Shown here: one piece after another, positions 26,366-35,153 of the stretch
Position numbering within the stretch: position 1 is the first letter of the stretch
How the letters are laid out: each line of letters opens with the position of its first letter
NCBI GenBank assembly: GCA_964636675.1
Contig: CAZWUO010000001.1
Location: 3,390-67,389, forward strand
Source: JALUUH01 sp964636675
GTDB taxonomy: Bacteria; Pseudomonadota; Gammaproteobacteria; S012-40
Length of the DNA: 64,000 nucleotides
Reading direction: 5' to 3'
Program-made: the position numbers and the translations under genes
The notes under the pieces: generated by a model
Database searches by the model: none
Seen by the model: the letters and a program-made list of their open reading frames with translations, nothing else
Told to the model about the DNA's origin: nothing

Positions 26366-28888
26366 TTAACCATTTCTTCTATGTTTCTTTTTTTTCGCTT
26401 GTCCATGATTATTATATTTATGGGGCTTTTTATATTTTCTTTTATAAGATTTCTTTTTTTTCCCATGATGCTTTCGAATCTTTACATGATGTTGTTCCAT
26501 TTTGTGGTGCTTGTGGGCATATTTATGCGAGCGCTTTTTAGAATATTTTCGCAAGTGTTTTACTTCATAATAATATGTTTTTGATTTAATATTTCCAGAT
26601 TCATCGCTTGCTGTCACTACAATGGTATATATTAAGTTTTCATTTGATCGAGGAATTCTGGTTTTTTTCAACCAGATATCCCATCCATCTTCGGTTTTTC
26701 TTATATCCCAAAATGGCTTATTGTACCGATGGCGTCTAGGATGTTTCTTAATATCCAGGTTAGTGGAAATGTTGATGTCTAGGTTTGGTGATTCATCAAC
26801 GATGTCCTTTAAGCGATTAATGCTAAGCATGTGCTCGAGCTTACGATTTGGTGGCCAAAGTCTATTTTTAGTTTCAATGATCGTAAAAGTAGGAGCGGTA
26901 GTATCAATAATGATTATCTCTTGTACAGCAACACTTGTGTTTCCGTTGCTATCGGTTGCATGCCAAGTAACGAGTGTTTGACCAAGCGGCAACGCAGTTG
27001 GAGCATTATTAGTAATGGTTACTGGAAAGATATCTTCTGCTTGCGCCGAGCCAATATTAATTTTGGTTGCAAGACTAGTCGCCTCAGAAATAATATTTTC
27101 GGGTGTACTAAGAATAGGAGGTGTCGTATCAGCAACTTGAATGGTTGATGTTAAGCTTGAGGCATTGCCACTTGCATCAATTGCACTCATATTTATATCG
27201 GTAAACCCGACCGGAAACCACGAGTCATTTATACTGATAGTGGTGTTAGGGATACTGCAATTGTCTGTTGCGTTGATCGTCACCAAGTAGTGGGCACCTT
27301 GTAACGAAGTGGCCTCTAACATGATGTACGATGGTGTGTGAATTTGGGGTGGTGTATAGTCGTTAATAGAAATTATTACATTATCTGAATCTAATGCATC
27401 CGAATTATCACGTACTTGTAAGTTAATGTTATGAATTCCGGTTGCCAACGGAAGTACTGGATTCATTAAGTTATTGCTGCCAAAAGTGCCTGTCCAGGTA
27501 TAGGCCAACGACTGCTCAGAGTCAGGATCGTTTGATTGGCTACCATCGAGTTGTATGTTTGTAGTAAGGCCGTTACACAATAAAACTTGATCAATTCCCG
27601 CATTTGCGACGGGCTGAATATTGGGTATGGTATCTCTCACACGAAGATTAATTTGGGTGTGATTATTCGAACCCAAATTTGACGCTGAAGACGAAAATGT
27701 CAACATCTCCCCGTTATCGTTTATTGCGCTAACGAAGTCAATATTAGCATTCAGTTGCTGCCCTTGGTGAGTCAAACTGACTCGTTCGGTGGTACCTAAG
27801 ATAGTATCGTAGACAAATAAATCGCTTGAATCGTTTGAGTCGTTGCTGACCAAGTTGCTTGCTTTTGATACATATGACACAAAACGACCGTTATTACTCA
27901 TTTTGGGTATTAGACTAACGTTGTTTGCTTGAATCCCCTCCGAGGATTTACTGATGAGAATAATTGAATCGGTAGTTTTGTTGTACAAAAAAACATGTCT
28001 AAATGTTGCATTTGTACCAGCCACTAAATTCTTAGCGTCCGATATAAATGCAATGTATTTTCCGTTGCCACTGATATAAGGGTTTCTATTGTTGGCGACA
28101 AGAGGGCTGCCATCAAAGGTTTTGCTGATTAACTCAGAAGTACCTGTTTCTCTGTCCCAAAGAAAGACATCATACTTATTGTTGTCATCAATCGGGTCAA
28201 TGTTATTCGCAACAGAAATGTAACTGATGTATCTGCCATCATCACTGATGCTTGGAGAATTGCTGTCCCCATTAGCGCTGGATCCATCAGGAGAGGATGA
28301 GATTAATTGTACCGAATTGTTAACTACATCAAATATGAATATATCGCGAAATTGATTGTTATCGTTAGGCGCTAGGTTTGTAGCTCTGGAGTGAAAAACG
28401 ATATATTTTCCATTACCACTAATTTGAGATAACGAACTTATCCCATTCGGAATGCTTCCATCATGGGTTTTACTCACTAGTGTTGTAATGTTATTTGTTA
28501 TATTTCTTAAAAATATATTACCCTTGCTTCCCGAGTTAGCGGTGAGATTGTTTGCAAAAGACTCGAACACTGCCAATGTCCCATTGCTATCTATATCTGC
28601 CCGAAGGCTATTTGCATTTCCTGGATCCCCTGAATTTGAAACACTTAATCGAGTGAATTTATTTGTTGTTCGGTCAAGCAGATAGATGTTTCTATTTGTT
28701 ACCCCATCATTTATAAGATTTCTGGCAGTAGATTCGAATACGATTCTATTAGCCTTTGCGCTTATTGAGGGAGAATAGCTTGGACCATTTCCCAATTCGC
28801 TTCCATTCTTCGAAATTATAAATGTTTCAGCAGCATTTACCGCAAAACAAAACACGAATAGAAAACTATATTGGAACAGAGCTTTCAT
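26366..28888 (-). CDS. Secreted beta-propeller / PKD / HYR protein with His-Lys-rich tail
   Basis: 840 residues. The signal peptide is residues 1-19 (cleavage after VNA). Residues ~28-425 hold about eight repeats of the TolB/PD40 beta-propeller type (SPSISDDGRYISYISVANN, PYISGNGKYIAFISDAKNL and so on). A PKD-like domain follows (~430-515; PVANAGIDQVLL... LDGSQSNDPDSEQSLAYTW), then two HYR/Ig-like repeats (~515-690; TPPILSTPENI, DTTAPTFTIIE). The last ~65 residues (776-840) contain 40 Lys/Arg/His, twelve of them His, and only one acidic residue. It overlaps the upstream gene by 4 bp and is last in a four-gene operon with a barrel and a FecR-type cargo. A cell-surface adhesive or metal/polyanion-binding role is possible, but inferred. 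Confidence 0.75.
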   Translation of the reverse strand: MKALFQYSFLFVFCFAVNAAETFIISKNGSELGNGPSYSPSISAKANRIVFESTARNLINDGVTNRNIYLLDRTTNKFTRLSVSNSGDPGNANSLRADIDSNGTLAVFESFANNLTANSGSKGNIFLRNITNNITTLVSKTHDGSIPNGISSLSQISGNGKYIVFHSRATNLAPNDNNQFRDIFIFDVVNNSVQLISSSPDGSSANGDSNSPSISDDGRYISYISVANNIDPIDDNNKYDVFLWDRETGTSELISKTFDGSPLVANNRNPYISGNGKYIAFISDAKNLVAGTNATFRHVFLYNKTTDSIILISKSSEGIQANNVSLIPKMSNNGRFVSYVSKASNLVSNDSNDSSDLFVYDTILGTTERVSLTHQGQQLNANIDFVSAINDNGEMLTFSSSASNLGSNNHTQINLRVRDTIPNIQPVANAGIDQVLLCNGLTTNIQLDGSQSNDPDSEQSLAYTWTGTFGSNNLMNPVLPLATGIHNINLQVRDNSDALDSDNVIISINDYTPPQIHTPSYIMLEATSLQGAHYLVTINATDNCSIPNTTISINDSWFPVGFTDINMSAIDASGNASSLTSTIQVADTTPPILSTPENIISEATSLATKINIGSAQAEDIFPVTITNNAPTALPLGQTLVTWHATDSNGNTSVAVQEIIIIDTTAPTFTIIETKNRLWPPNRKLEHMLSINRLKDIVDESPNLDINISTNLDIKKHPRRHRYNKPFWDIRKTEDGWDIWLKKTRIPRSNENLIYTIVVTASDESGNIKSKTYYYEVKHLRKYSKKRSHKYAHKHHKMEQHHVKIRKHHGKKKKSYKRKYKKPHKYNNHGQAKKKKHRRNG

Positions 28889-29313
28889 AGTGAACCTCCA
28901 TCTATCTCGCTGAATATAGGGAAATTCAGATTATCCTGAGTGCTGTTTTTTGCTTGTAAATCGAATACTAAAATGGGGTCTTGAGAAACGGAGCTTGCGG
29001 TTGTGTAAGTCGTAAAGCTCCAATAGGATTTGTACATACTCGAAATGGGTAAGTTTCCGATTTCGAGTATATGATTGGTTGGGTTACTCATTATATCGAT
29101 ACTACGAGGAATGAGAACGACGGAGTTAAAATTCTTCAAGGTGTTGTTAATAATAGTGATCTCATAAACTGCGCTGGTGTAATCATCTTTCGAAAATACT
29201 GAAACCAAGCGATGTTTAACAGAGATAGCATTTTGCTCAGCCATCAAATGACCTGGCCAAATTAATAAGACGCAAATCATAAATGCCAATATATACCTGT
29301 AATGATTCATCAC
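28885..29313 (-). CDS. Exported hypothetical protein
   Basis: 142 residues with a clear signal peptide (MMNHYRYILAFMICVLLIWP..., cleavage near LMA). The mature part is beta-rich (HRLVSVFSKDDYTSAVYEIT, FNSVVLIPRSIDIM, YKSYWSFTTYT), suggesting a small immunoglobulin-like periplasmic or surface domain. Its end overlaps the start of the propeller gene by 4 bp (ATGA), and it starts 16 bp after the FecR-domain gene, so it belongs to the operon. No family was recognised. Confidence 0.65.
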   Translation of the reverse strand: MMNHYRYILAFMICVLLIWPGHLMAEQNAISVKHRLVSVFSKDDYTSAVYEITIINNTLKNFNSVVLIPRSIDIMSNPTNHILEIGNLPISSMYKSYWSFTTYTTASSVSQDPILVFDLQAKNSTQDNLNFPIFSEIDGGSL

Positions 29314-29329
29314 TATCCCAACCCCTCTT

Positions 29330-31195
29330 TTATTGCACTACTTCTAAAGCAATAGCGCCGTTAACCGTAATATCGTTGTTTACAAAATTTGAGTCTTCGA
29401 CTGAATCGTTGACTGAATAAGTTAAGCCAACTCCAGCGGGATTATTGCTCGTTGGATCGGTTAGTGCGCTAAATGCACCATCAATCTGCCCGGTGGCTGA
29501 GCCAGATGCGCCTGTGTTTGCAAACATCGTAGTCATACTGCCGCTAAAGGTGGCGTTTGCATTGTTGATAGGAACGTTAATGGCTTGAGCGGTGATTTCA
29601 TAATTTGTTGCATCAGGATCATTGATGTCTAACTTGATATCTGCAGATATCGTTTGATTGGAAAAATTCGCGGTTAGGGAGGTTTGAGATCTGTTAAGTG
29701 TGCCGATATTTCCAAAGTTGTCGGTAGGTGAGGTATTGCCAATGACTGCATAATGTGCAACACCGGTAGATGGCAAGGTAATTTGCTCTGCTGATTCATC
29801 CATTAACAACCAATGTAGTTTATTTTGGGTAAGATCGATGTTGGATGCTGTCGTGCCGTCTGATAGCTTCATGCTGCCAGATTCCCACCGCCCCCAAGAA
29901 ATTCCGAGAGCTGCATTTGAACCACTATCTGCATTTTTTGCAGTTCCTATGCTCACCGTTTGTTCTTCGGTAATTAAAGCACTGTTCAATATTTTAATCT
30001 TGAACGAAGTGAGTCGTTGGTTTGTGTCGATTTGAAAATCACTCGTTTTACGGGAATATACTGCACTCGATATGTTCAAACCATTGTTGGAAAAAATGTT
30101 GTTAGATACTGCAATATTATTCTGAGAAATTACCGGTGGCATAATAATATTGGGAGTGGATTCGTCCGTTGAAGAATCATTTGGAGGGGGAATACTAATA
30201 CTGGCTTCAGTAGAGGCATCTTCTTTTGAATGTGTATTTGAGACGATTAACAGAACATTTTTTTTGTCCTCAATGGCAGTTTCATTTGATTGCGCGAGTA
30301 TTTCGGATGATTCAGTATTTCTGACTAACACCTCTTCTTCAAGTTTGTCATCAACAAAAATATCATCTGATTTGACCGTTGAAATGATATCTTCTGATAC
30401 CGAGCTATTTGTTACACGATTATTTTCGGGGTTGACGAATGAGTCTTGTTTGCCTGCGATTGATGTTGTTACTTTGGAGTTGTTAACGATGTCTTTTGTT
30501 ATAGATTTTTCTGCAATATTGGAATCAGATTGATTTGATTTTATCGCAGCAAATAATAACTCTCCAGGTGCTGAATCTAAAAGCAGGGGTTCAGATGAGA
30601 AGTCTGGAACATAACCATATTCACTGGCATCAATTTCTACGCTGCCTCCTTCATTAGCTACTACAACTCCGCCAGCCATAACGCCAATATATAACCCATT
30701 ATCGTTATTGCAGTCTTCGTCACACAATCGTGCGCTATAGTCTGTTCCTCTAATGCCTATTGTTGCGATTGGAGTTGCAACTTTATACGATTTTTTATTT
30801 GCTTCACCTATAGACCCGGTAACACTTCTAAAGCTTCCCTTTAACAAGTTGAAGAATGTTCTGTCATTTTCAATATTTTCATTAAAAGTGAATATGTCAA
30901 TTCTAAATCGACTATTTGGCCTGATGGCAATAAGTCCACCATCGGCCATTCTTAGTTGGGCTTGACCGTTTTCTGATGTTATAATTGTGTCTCCCTCATT
31001 AATATCATCACCTCGATAAAGTCGTTTTATCTGTTTCGAGTCAGAATTTTTTATATGTACACCACCCAGAGAAAATAAAACTTTTCCCGCAGCAGAATAG
31101 GCTGTTATAGGAATGAATAAAATAAATAACATAAAAATAGTTTGTAATTTAGTTGTGTTGTTTTGGAAAAAATAAACTGGGTTTTCGGTAGTCAT
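29330..31195 (-). CDS. FecR-domain exported protein with TbpB-like beta-barrel C-terminus
   Basis: 621 residues. The signal peptide is ~14-35 (cleavage near AYS/AAG, no lipobox cysteine). The FecR domain is residues ~38-190 (VHIKN... GDDINEGDTIITSENGQAQLRMADGGLIAIRPNSRF, then TPIATIGIRGTDY). An Asn/Ser-rich linker spans to ~370. The C-terminal ~200 residues are Gly/Asn/Thr-rich and resemble the small beta-barrel of transferrin-binding-protein-like surface proteins (TANFSNQTISADIKLDI, NNANATFSGSMTTMF, GSATGQIDGAFSAL), ending VNGAIALEVVQ. It follows by 12 bp a TPR-plus-outer-membrane-barrel gene. That combination suggests the barrel exports this protein (type XI/Slam-like, inference). The domain calls are by pattern only. 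Confidence 0.7.
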   Translation of the reverse strand: MTTENPVYFFQNNTTKLQTIFMLFILFIPITAYSAAGKVLFSLGGVHIKNSDSKQIKRLYRGDDINEGDTIITSENGQAQLRMADGGLIAIRPNSRFRIDIFTFNENIENDRTFFNLLKGSFRSVTGSIGEANKKSYKVATPIATIGIRGTDYSARLCDEDCNNDNGLYIGVMAGGVVVANEGGSVEIDASEYGYVPDFSSEPLLLDSAPGELLFAAIKSNQSDSNIAEKSITKDIVNNSKVTTSIAGKQDSFVNPENNRVTNSSVSEDIISTVKSDDIFVDDKLEEEVLVRNTESSEILAQSNETAIEDKKNVLLIVSNTHSKEDASTEASISIPPPNDSSTDESTPNIIMPPVISQNNIAVSNNIFSNNGLNISSAVYSRKTSDFQIDTNQRLTSFKIKILNSALITEEQTVSIGTAKNADSGSNAALGISWGRWESGSMKLSDGTTASNIDLTQNKLHWLLMDESAEQITLPSTGVAHYAVIGNTSPTDNFGNIGTLNRSQTSLTANFSNQTISADIKLDINDPDATNYEITAQAINVPINNANATFSGSMTTMFANTGASGSATGQIDGAFSALTDPTSNNPAGVGLTYSVNDSVEDSNFVNNDITVNGAIALEVVQ

Positions 31196-31207
31196 TCGGT
31201 CTACCTC

Positions 31208-32542
31208 CTATTGTATTTTCCATTGAACAGACAAATTTATTGAAAATCTGTCGTAATCAAATAGAGAAACGGTTGAAATATTTTTTATGTACTTTATTTG
31301 TGGAATAATACTTAAATTTTTTCTAATTATTATATTTATGCCACTGGAAAAATTTGCTTTTTTTTCTTTGCGAATTGTCCCAATAAATGGTTTGTTATAA
31401 TTTGAAGTAGATAATTTTATCTGTGTGAAAAATTGTTTTTTCCCGCCTAAAAAATGGTTTGTTATGATTTTTGTATGTAAAGAATTTTTTTCATACGGCG
31501 ATGATTTCAATTTTGGCGCGTCATATTCAATATATCCAGCCAATAAAGCGGTAGATGGAATAAATAATTTGTATGAAAATTTGGTGTTAATTTCGATTGA
31601 TCCTTGGTAGCGATCACGTAATGAAAAATTCGATGCATGTGTGTAGTAAGATATTGTGGAGCTAGTACCGAATCTAATGGTTGGCGAAGCAAAGTAATTC
31701 CATTGTGCAGTCGATCTTATGATTCCGGTATTAAATTCGGTTCCCAGATAAAATGCGGTGACTGATATATTTGTGTTAGTTGAAAATTTGAGTCTCTTAT
31801 ACGACATTCCGATTGAGGACATTGCACCCGACGAGTTTACAAATGACGCTCGATTGTATCGATTATCAAATATCGCTGCACTAAGATAAATGTCAGTTCG
31901 TTTGTTAGATGAATATGTTGCTGTATTATTCATTGTTAAGCCCATAAACTCCGAAGGCGTTGCTTTACTTTCTTGGGTTAATATTAATCCAAGAAAGGAT
32001 TCATTTTCTGTGGCTGAATTCACATTGTCGTCAAATCCGCCTTTTAGTGTGACGTAGGTCTCGAAATTAATTGGTTTTTCATACAGTTTGGCATTGATTT
32101 TTTTCAACGAAACTGTGATAAATTGTTGCAATTCTCGCGGTGGTTGCAAGCTTTGAGATATTTCAAATTGTCTTTTTGCTTGATGCAGTTCATGTGCTCG
32201 ATAATACGCCCGACCTAACTCAAAATGAGCTCCACCGAAGTTCGGGTGTATGGCTACGGATCTTTCTAAAGCGAATATAGCGATGCTGGTTTTTCCGGTT
32301 TCTAATGCGGATAAACCCAATAAATAGTCAAACTGAGGGTTGCCCGCGTTAGTTTCCGCTAAGGGGTTTAGCAGCGAGAATGCTCTTATAGATTGGTTAT
32401 TTGCAATAAGAACTTCGGCTTTTTCCAATAGTTCTTTTAACACATTTTTATTCGCGGCTTCATTAATAGATTCGCTTGCTGTTACCTTGGGCAAAAAAAT
32501 GGATAAAGCGAGAAGGAGAAAAAGCCATTTTGTATTTTTCAT
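31208..32542 (-). CDS. TPR plus outer-membrane beta-barrel protein (Slam/DUF560-like)
   Basis: 444 residues. The signal peptide is ~1-22 (cleavage near TASE). Two to three TPRs follow at ~35-150 (FDYLLGLSALETGKTSIAIF, AHFELGRAYYRAHELHQAKR). The remaining ~280 residues alternate polar and aromatic residues in short strands, starting with FETYVTLKGGFDDNVNSA, and end in a barrel-closing strand with hydrophobic alternation (INLSVQWKIQ). TPR followed by a C-terminal barrel is the architecture of Slam translocators that move TbpB-like cargo across the outer membrane. A generic TPR-porin is the alternative. It is the first gene of the operon, and its downstream neighbour has a TbpB-like C-terminus. 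Confidence 0.65.
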   Translation of the reverse strand: MKNTKWLFLLLALSIFLPKVTASESINEAANKNVLKELLEKAEVLIANNQSIRAFSLLNPLAETNAGNPQFDYLLGLSALETGKTSIAIFALERSVAIHPNFGGAHFELGRAYYRAHELHQAKRQFEISQSLQPPRELQQFITVSLKKINAKLYEKPINFETYVTLKGGFDDNVNSATENESFLGLILTQESKATPSEFMGLTMNNTATYSSNKRTDIYLSAAIFDNRYNRASFVNSSGAMSSIGMSYKRLKFSTNTNISVTAFYLGTEFNTGIIRSTAQWNYFASPTIRFGTSSTISYYTHASNFSLRDRYQGSIEINTKFSYKLFIPSTALLAGYIEYDAPKLKSSPYEKNSLHTKIITNHFLGGKKQFFTQIKLSTSNYNKPFIGTIRKEKKANFSSGINIIIRKNLSIIPQIKYIKNISTVSLFDYDRFSINLSVQWKIQ

Positions 32543-32751
32543 TTTTTAGTTCGCTACCAGAAAACCTTTCATACATAAGCAATTTTATCGCTAGCTGATA
32601 ATTTTTACTGCGCTTGGTATCACAATAATTCTTTTTGATTTTGACGCAGTTCACGGTTTTGCTAAAAGCAAGCAAGAATTTCATTAAAACACCATATTAA
32701 TAATGGTTTTATGGGGATTGTTGAATTGTTTTTTTTCTGTTTGGTATGACT

Positions 32752-32876
32752 CATCGACTATTCACGGCATAGCGCGTTCATCCTCTGAGTGAATCCGATA
32801 AACAGGGCTATTCATTTTATAATCAATCGCTTAGCGATACCTCATGGCAGTCAACCGCGGAATCTAGGTTTAAGAT
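32752..32876. repeat. Dispersed repeat family, truncated copy (copy 4)
   Basis: It matches the 21753-21891 element in the same orientation (GCGTTCATCCTCTGAGTGAA, CGCTTAGCGATACCTCATG) and ends in GTCAACCGCGGAATCTAGGT. The left terminal repeat is absent. Confidence 0.7.
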
Positions 32877-32885
32877 AAATTGCTT

Positions 32886-32913
32886 TCAAGTCAACTTGTC
32901 GAGCAACCGATAA
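32886..32913 (+). promoter_or_regulatory. Sigma-28 (FliA)-like promoter before the STAS gene
   Basis: TCAAGTCA (32886-32893), 12 bp, ACCGATAA (32906-32913). The -10 matches the FliA consensus GCCGATAA in 7 of 8 positions. The -35 matches TAAAGTTT in 5 of 8 (core TCAAG against TAAAG). The spacer is one base longer than the usual 11. The STAS start is 68 bp downstream. Confidence 0.45.
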
Positions 32914-32981
32914 ACGAGTGGGTAATGGTCATAAATCAAATAAAACCTTGAGATACAAACGGTAATAACGGAGAAAACACG

Positions 32982-33278
32982 ATGTCGGTAACGAGTAAGA
33001 TAGATGGTGACAATGTGATGATTACAATCAGTGGGAGGTTTAATTTTAATGATCATGTACAATTTAGAAATGCTTATAAAGATGTGCCTCCGAATGCTAC
33101 TTACACAATGGATATGAGCAATACGGAATATATGGATAGTTCTGCTTTAGGAATGTTACTTCTGCTACGTGAGCATGCAGGAGGAGACTCATCTGATATT
33201 ATTATTGCAGGTAGTCCCCCAGACATAAAGAAAATACTCAATATCGCAAATTTTCAAAAACTGTTTGAAATACGTTAG
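32982..33278 (+). CDS. STAS-domain anti-sigma-factor antagonist (HsbA-like)
   Basis: 98 residues, a stand-alone STAS domain. The conserved phosphorylatable serine lies in NTEYMDSSALGMLLLLREHAG (about residue 48-50). RBS GGAG is 10 nt before the ATG. STAS proteins bind an anti-sigma kinase or partner when unphosphorylated. It is followed 14 bp later by a REC-PP2C-HATPase protein, the same two-gene pairing as HsbA and HsbR of Pseudomonas, where HsbA controls FlgM and diguanylate cyclase HsbD. Assignment to HsbA rests on this context. It is likely the substrate of the neighbour's kinase and phosphatase domains. Confidence 0.85.
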   Translation: MSVTSKIDGDNVMITISGRFNFNDHVQFRNAYKDVPPNATYTMDMSNTEYMDSSALGMLLLLREHAGGDSSDIIIAGSPPDIKKILNIANFQKLFEIR

Positions 33279-33292
33279 TTTTTTTTAATAAC

Positions 33293-34999
33293 ATGAAAGT
33301 ATTAGTGGTCGATGATGATGCAACGAATAGGCTCGTCTTAAAGGGCTTACTCGAAAAAGAAGATCATGATGTTATGCTGGCAGTAAACGGTGTTGAGGCT
33401 ATTCAACAGTATGAAAATGGCAGTCCAGACCTGATTTTAATGGATGTTATGATGCCAGAAATGGATGGCTACGAGGCGACCAGAGAAATCAAAAAGAGGT
33501 GTGGTAGCCGATTTGTTCCGATAATATTTTTAACCGCAGTTAGTGGTAATGAAGCGTTAGTAACCTGTCTCGAATATGGTGGTGACGATTATATCGGGAA
33601 ACCTTTCAACCGAACCGTATTAAGCGCAAAAATTGAAGCAATGAACCGCATTGTTTCTCTTTATTATCAAATCCAAAACCAAAAAGAAGAGCTTGAAACC
33701 CATAAGCGTCATGTTCAGCGCGAAACTGAAGTAGCAGAGAAAATATTTAATGGTATTCTTGAGCGCAGTGATTTAAATGTAGACTTTATCAATACCTTAA
33801 GACGTTCAGCCGAAGCATTTAATGGTGATATCGTGCTTGCCACGCGTAATCCAAACGGGGGGATGAATATATTAGTGGGTGATTTTACAGGTCATGGTTT
33901 AGCCGCTGCTATTGGAGCAATGCCTGTCGCTGATGTGTTTTATGGAATGTCCAAAAAAGGCTTTGAGCTTGAAGACATTGTATCGGAAATAAATAAAAAA
34001 TTACGTGTTGTCTTACCCATGGGGAGATTTTTGGCGGCGTGTATTATTCATGTGGATACACGTTGCGAATACCTAAAAATATGGAACGGAGGAATGCCAG
34101 ACGTTCTTATTTACCGACCGAGTGCGAAACAAGTAGTAGAATACTTGCCTTCTGAGCACGTTCCGTTGGGAATCTCTTCTCCTGTTCAGTTTGAAACGCA
34201 AGCCACCCGGGTGAAAATCAGCCCTGGCGACTATTTATATATTTATTCTGACGGTGTCGTTGAAACCACAAACGAACACGATGAGTTATTTGGAATGGAT
34301 AGATTGGTTGAAGTTATTACTACGTTTGATGGCAACGAGGTTATCAGTGAATTAGAGGCATCTTTAAGTCGGTTCTCTAATACGCTTCCGCAAGCTGATG
34401 ATATTACTTTAATGGAGTTTCATTGTAATCCAACTCATTTATTGCAACTCGATAATGAGATATCAGTTGGTAAAACATATGCAACCAGTTGGAGTATGTC
34501 GTTTATTTTTGAAACAGATACCTTACAGCGATTAGATCCAGTCACTTTTTTAATGAAAACCTTGAGCGAAATACAAGGCCTGCGAAGTCACAGTCAAAGT
34601 TTGTTTATGATCATTTCAGAGTTGTTTAGCAATGCGCTTGAGCATGGTGTGCTTGGCTTAGATTCGAAGTTAAAGACGACGCCTGAGGGATTTGCGCAAT
34701 ATTATTTTTTACGAGAAACTTTATTAAAAAAGATGAAATATGCTTATATAAAGTTCAGTTTTTCACAGAAAATCATCGGTAGAGGAGGTGAAATAACCAT
34801 CGGGGTTGAGGACTCAGGAGATGGGTTTGACTATGCTTCGTTAGGTGGGGAGAAACAATCAATGCCGCCTGAAAGTGTTAAATCGGGACGCGGACAGGTG
34901 CTTATTGCTGATTTGTGTGAGACTATTACCTATAAAGGAAAAGGAAATGTGGTTGAAGCCGTTTATTCTTGGAATGATACCCCCCTTATCGCGCATTAA
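33293..34999 (+). CDS. Response regulator with PP2C phosphatase and HATPase domains (HsbR-like)
   Basis: 568 residues. The REC domain (1-120) has the acidic pair VVDDD, phosphoacceptor D in LILMDVMMPEMDG, T in FLTAVS and K in YIGKPF. A short coiled linker (120-155) leads to a SpoIIE-type PP2C domain (~160-385) with metal-binding LVGDFTGHGLAAAIG, YIYSDGVVETT and QADDITLMEF. The C-terminal GHKL anti-sigma kinase-like domain (~420-568) has the N-box ISELFSNALEHG and IGVEDSGDGFDYASLG. It can therefore both dephosphorylate and phosphorylate a STAS partner, under REC control. The partner is expected to be the gene just upstream. No histidine kinase gene is adjacent. Confidence 0.92.
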   Translation: MKVLVVDDDATNRLVLKGLLEKEDHDVMLAVNGVEAIQQYENGSPDLILMDVMMPEMDGYEATREIKKRCGSRFVPIIFLTAVSGNEALVTCLEYGGDDYIGKPFNRTVLSAKIEAMNRIVSLYYQIQNQKEELETHKRHVQRETEVAEKIFNGILERSDLNVDFINTLRRSAEAFNGDIVLATRNPNGGMNILVGDFTGHGLAAAIGAMPVADVFYGMSKKGFELEDIVSEINKKLRVVLPMGRFLAACIIHVDTRCEYLKIWNGGMPDVLIYRPSAKQVVEYLPSEHVPLGISSPVQFETQATRVKISPGDYLYIYSDGVVETTNEHDELFGMDRLVEVITTFDGNEVISELEASLSRFSNTLPQADDITLMEFHCNPTHLLQLDNEISVGKTYATSWSMSFIFETDTLQRLDPVTFLMKTLSEIQGLRSHSQSLFMIISELFSNALEHGVLGLDSKLKTTPEGFAQYYFLRETLLKKMKYAYIKFSFSQKIIGRGGEITIGVEDSGDGFDYASLGGEKQSMPPESVKSGRGQVLIADLCETITYKGKGNVVEAVYSWNDTPLIAH

Positions 35000-35153
35000 A
35001 AGAAAATCAACAGGCGCTAACAAATAGATAATAATGATAATTCTGTGTAAGCTAGCATCATGACTCCTGGATTCATTTATCACCAATGTATTTTACTGGA
35101 GAATATCAACATATCATGCTGAATTAGTTACATAATAATAAGGGGGGTGATCT

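Larger units (their letters stand above)
32543..32981. other. 439 bp divergent region with a repeat copy
   Basis: No gene was seen. It contains the truncated repeat copy at 32752-32876 and the sigma-28-like promoter at 32886-32913. The left ~150 bp should hold the promoter of the minus-strand operon, but no strong -35/-10 pair stands out. Confidence 0.5.

Noticed and set aside
26311..26584. Overlapping + strand ORFs of 76 and 77 codons rich in Phe and hydrophobic residues
   Set aside because: They are the antisense of the Lys/His-rich tail of the propeller gene. AAG and CAT codons read backwards give Phe, Leu and Met, so they are shadows.
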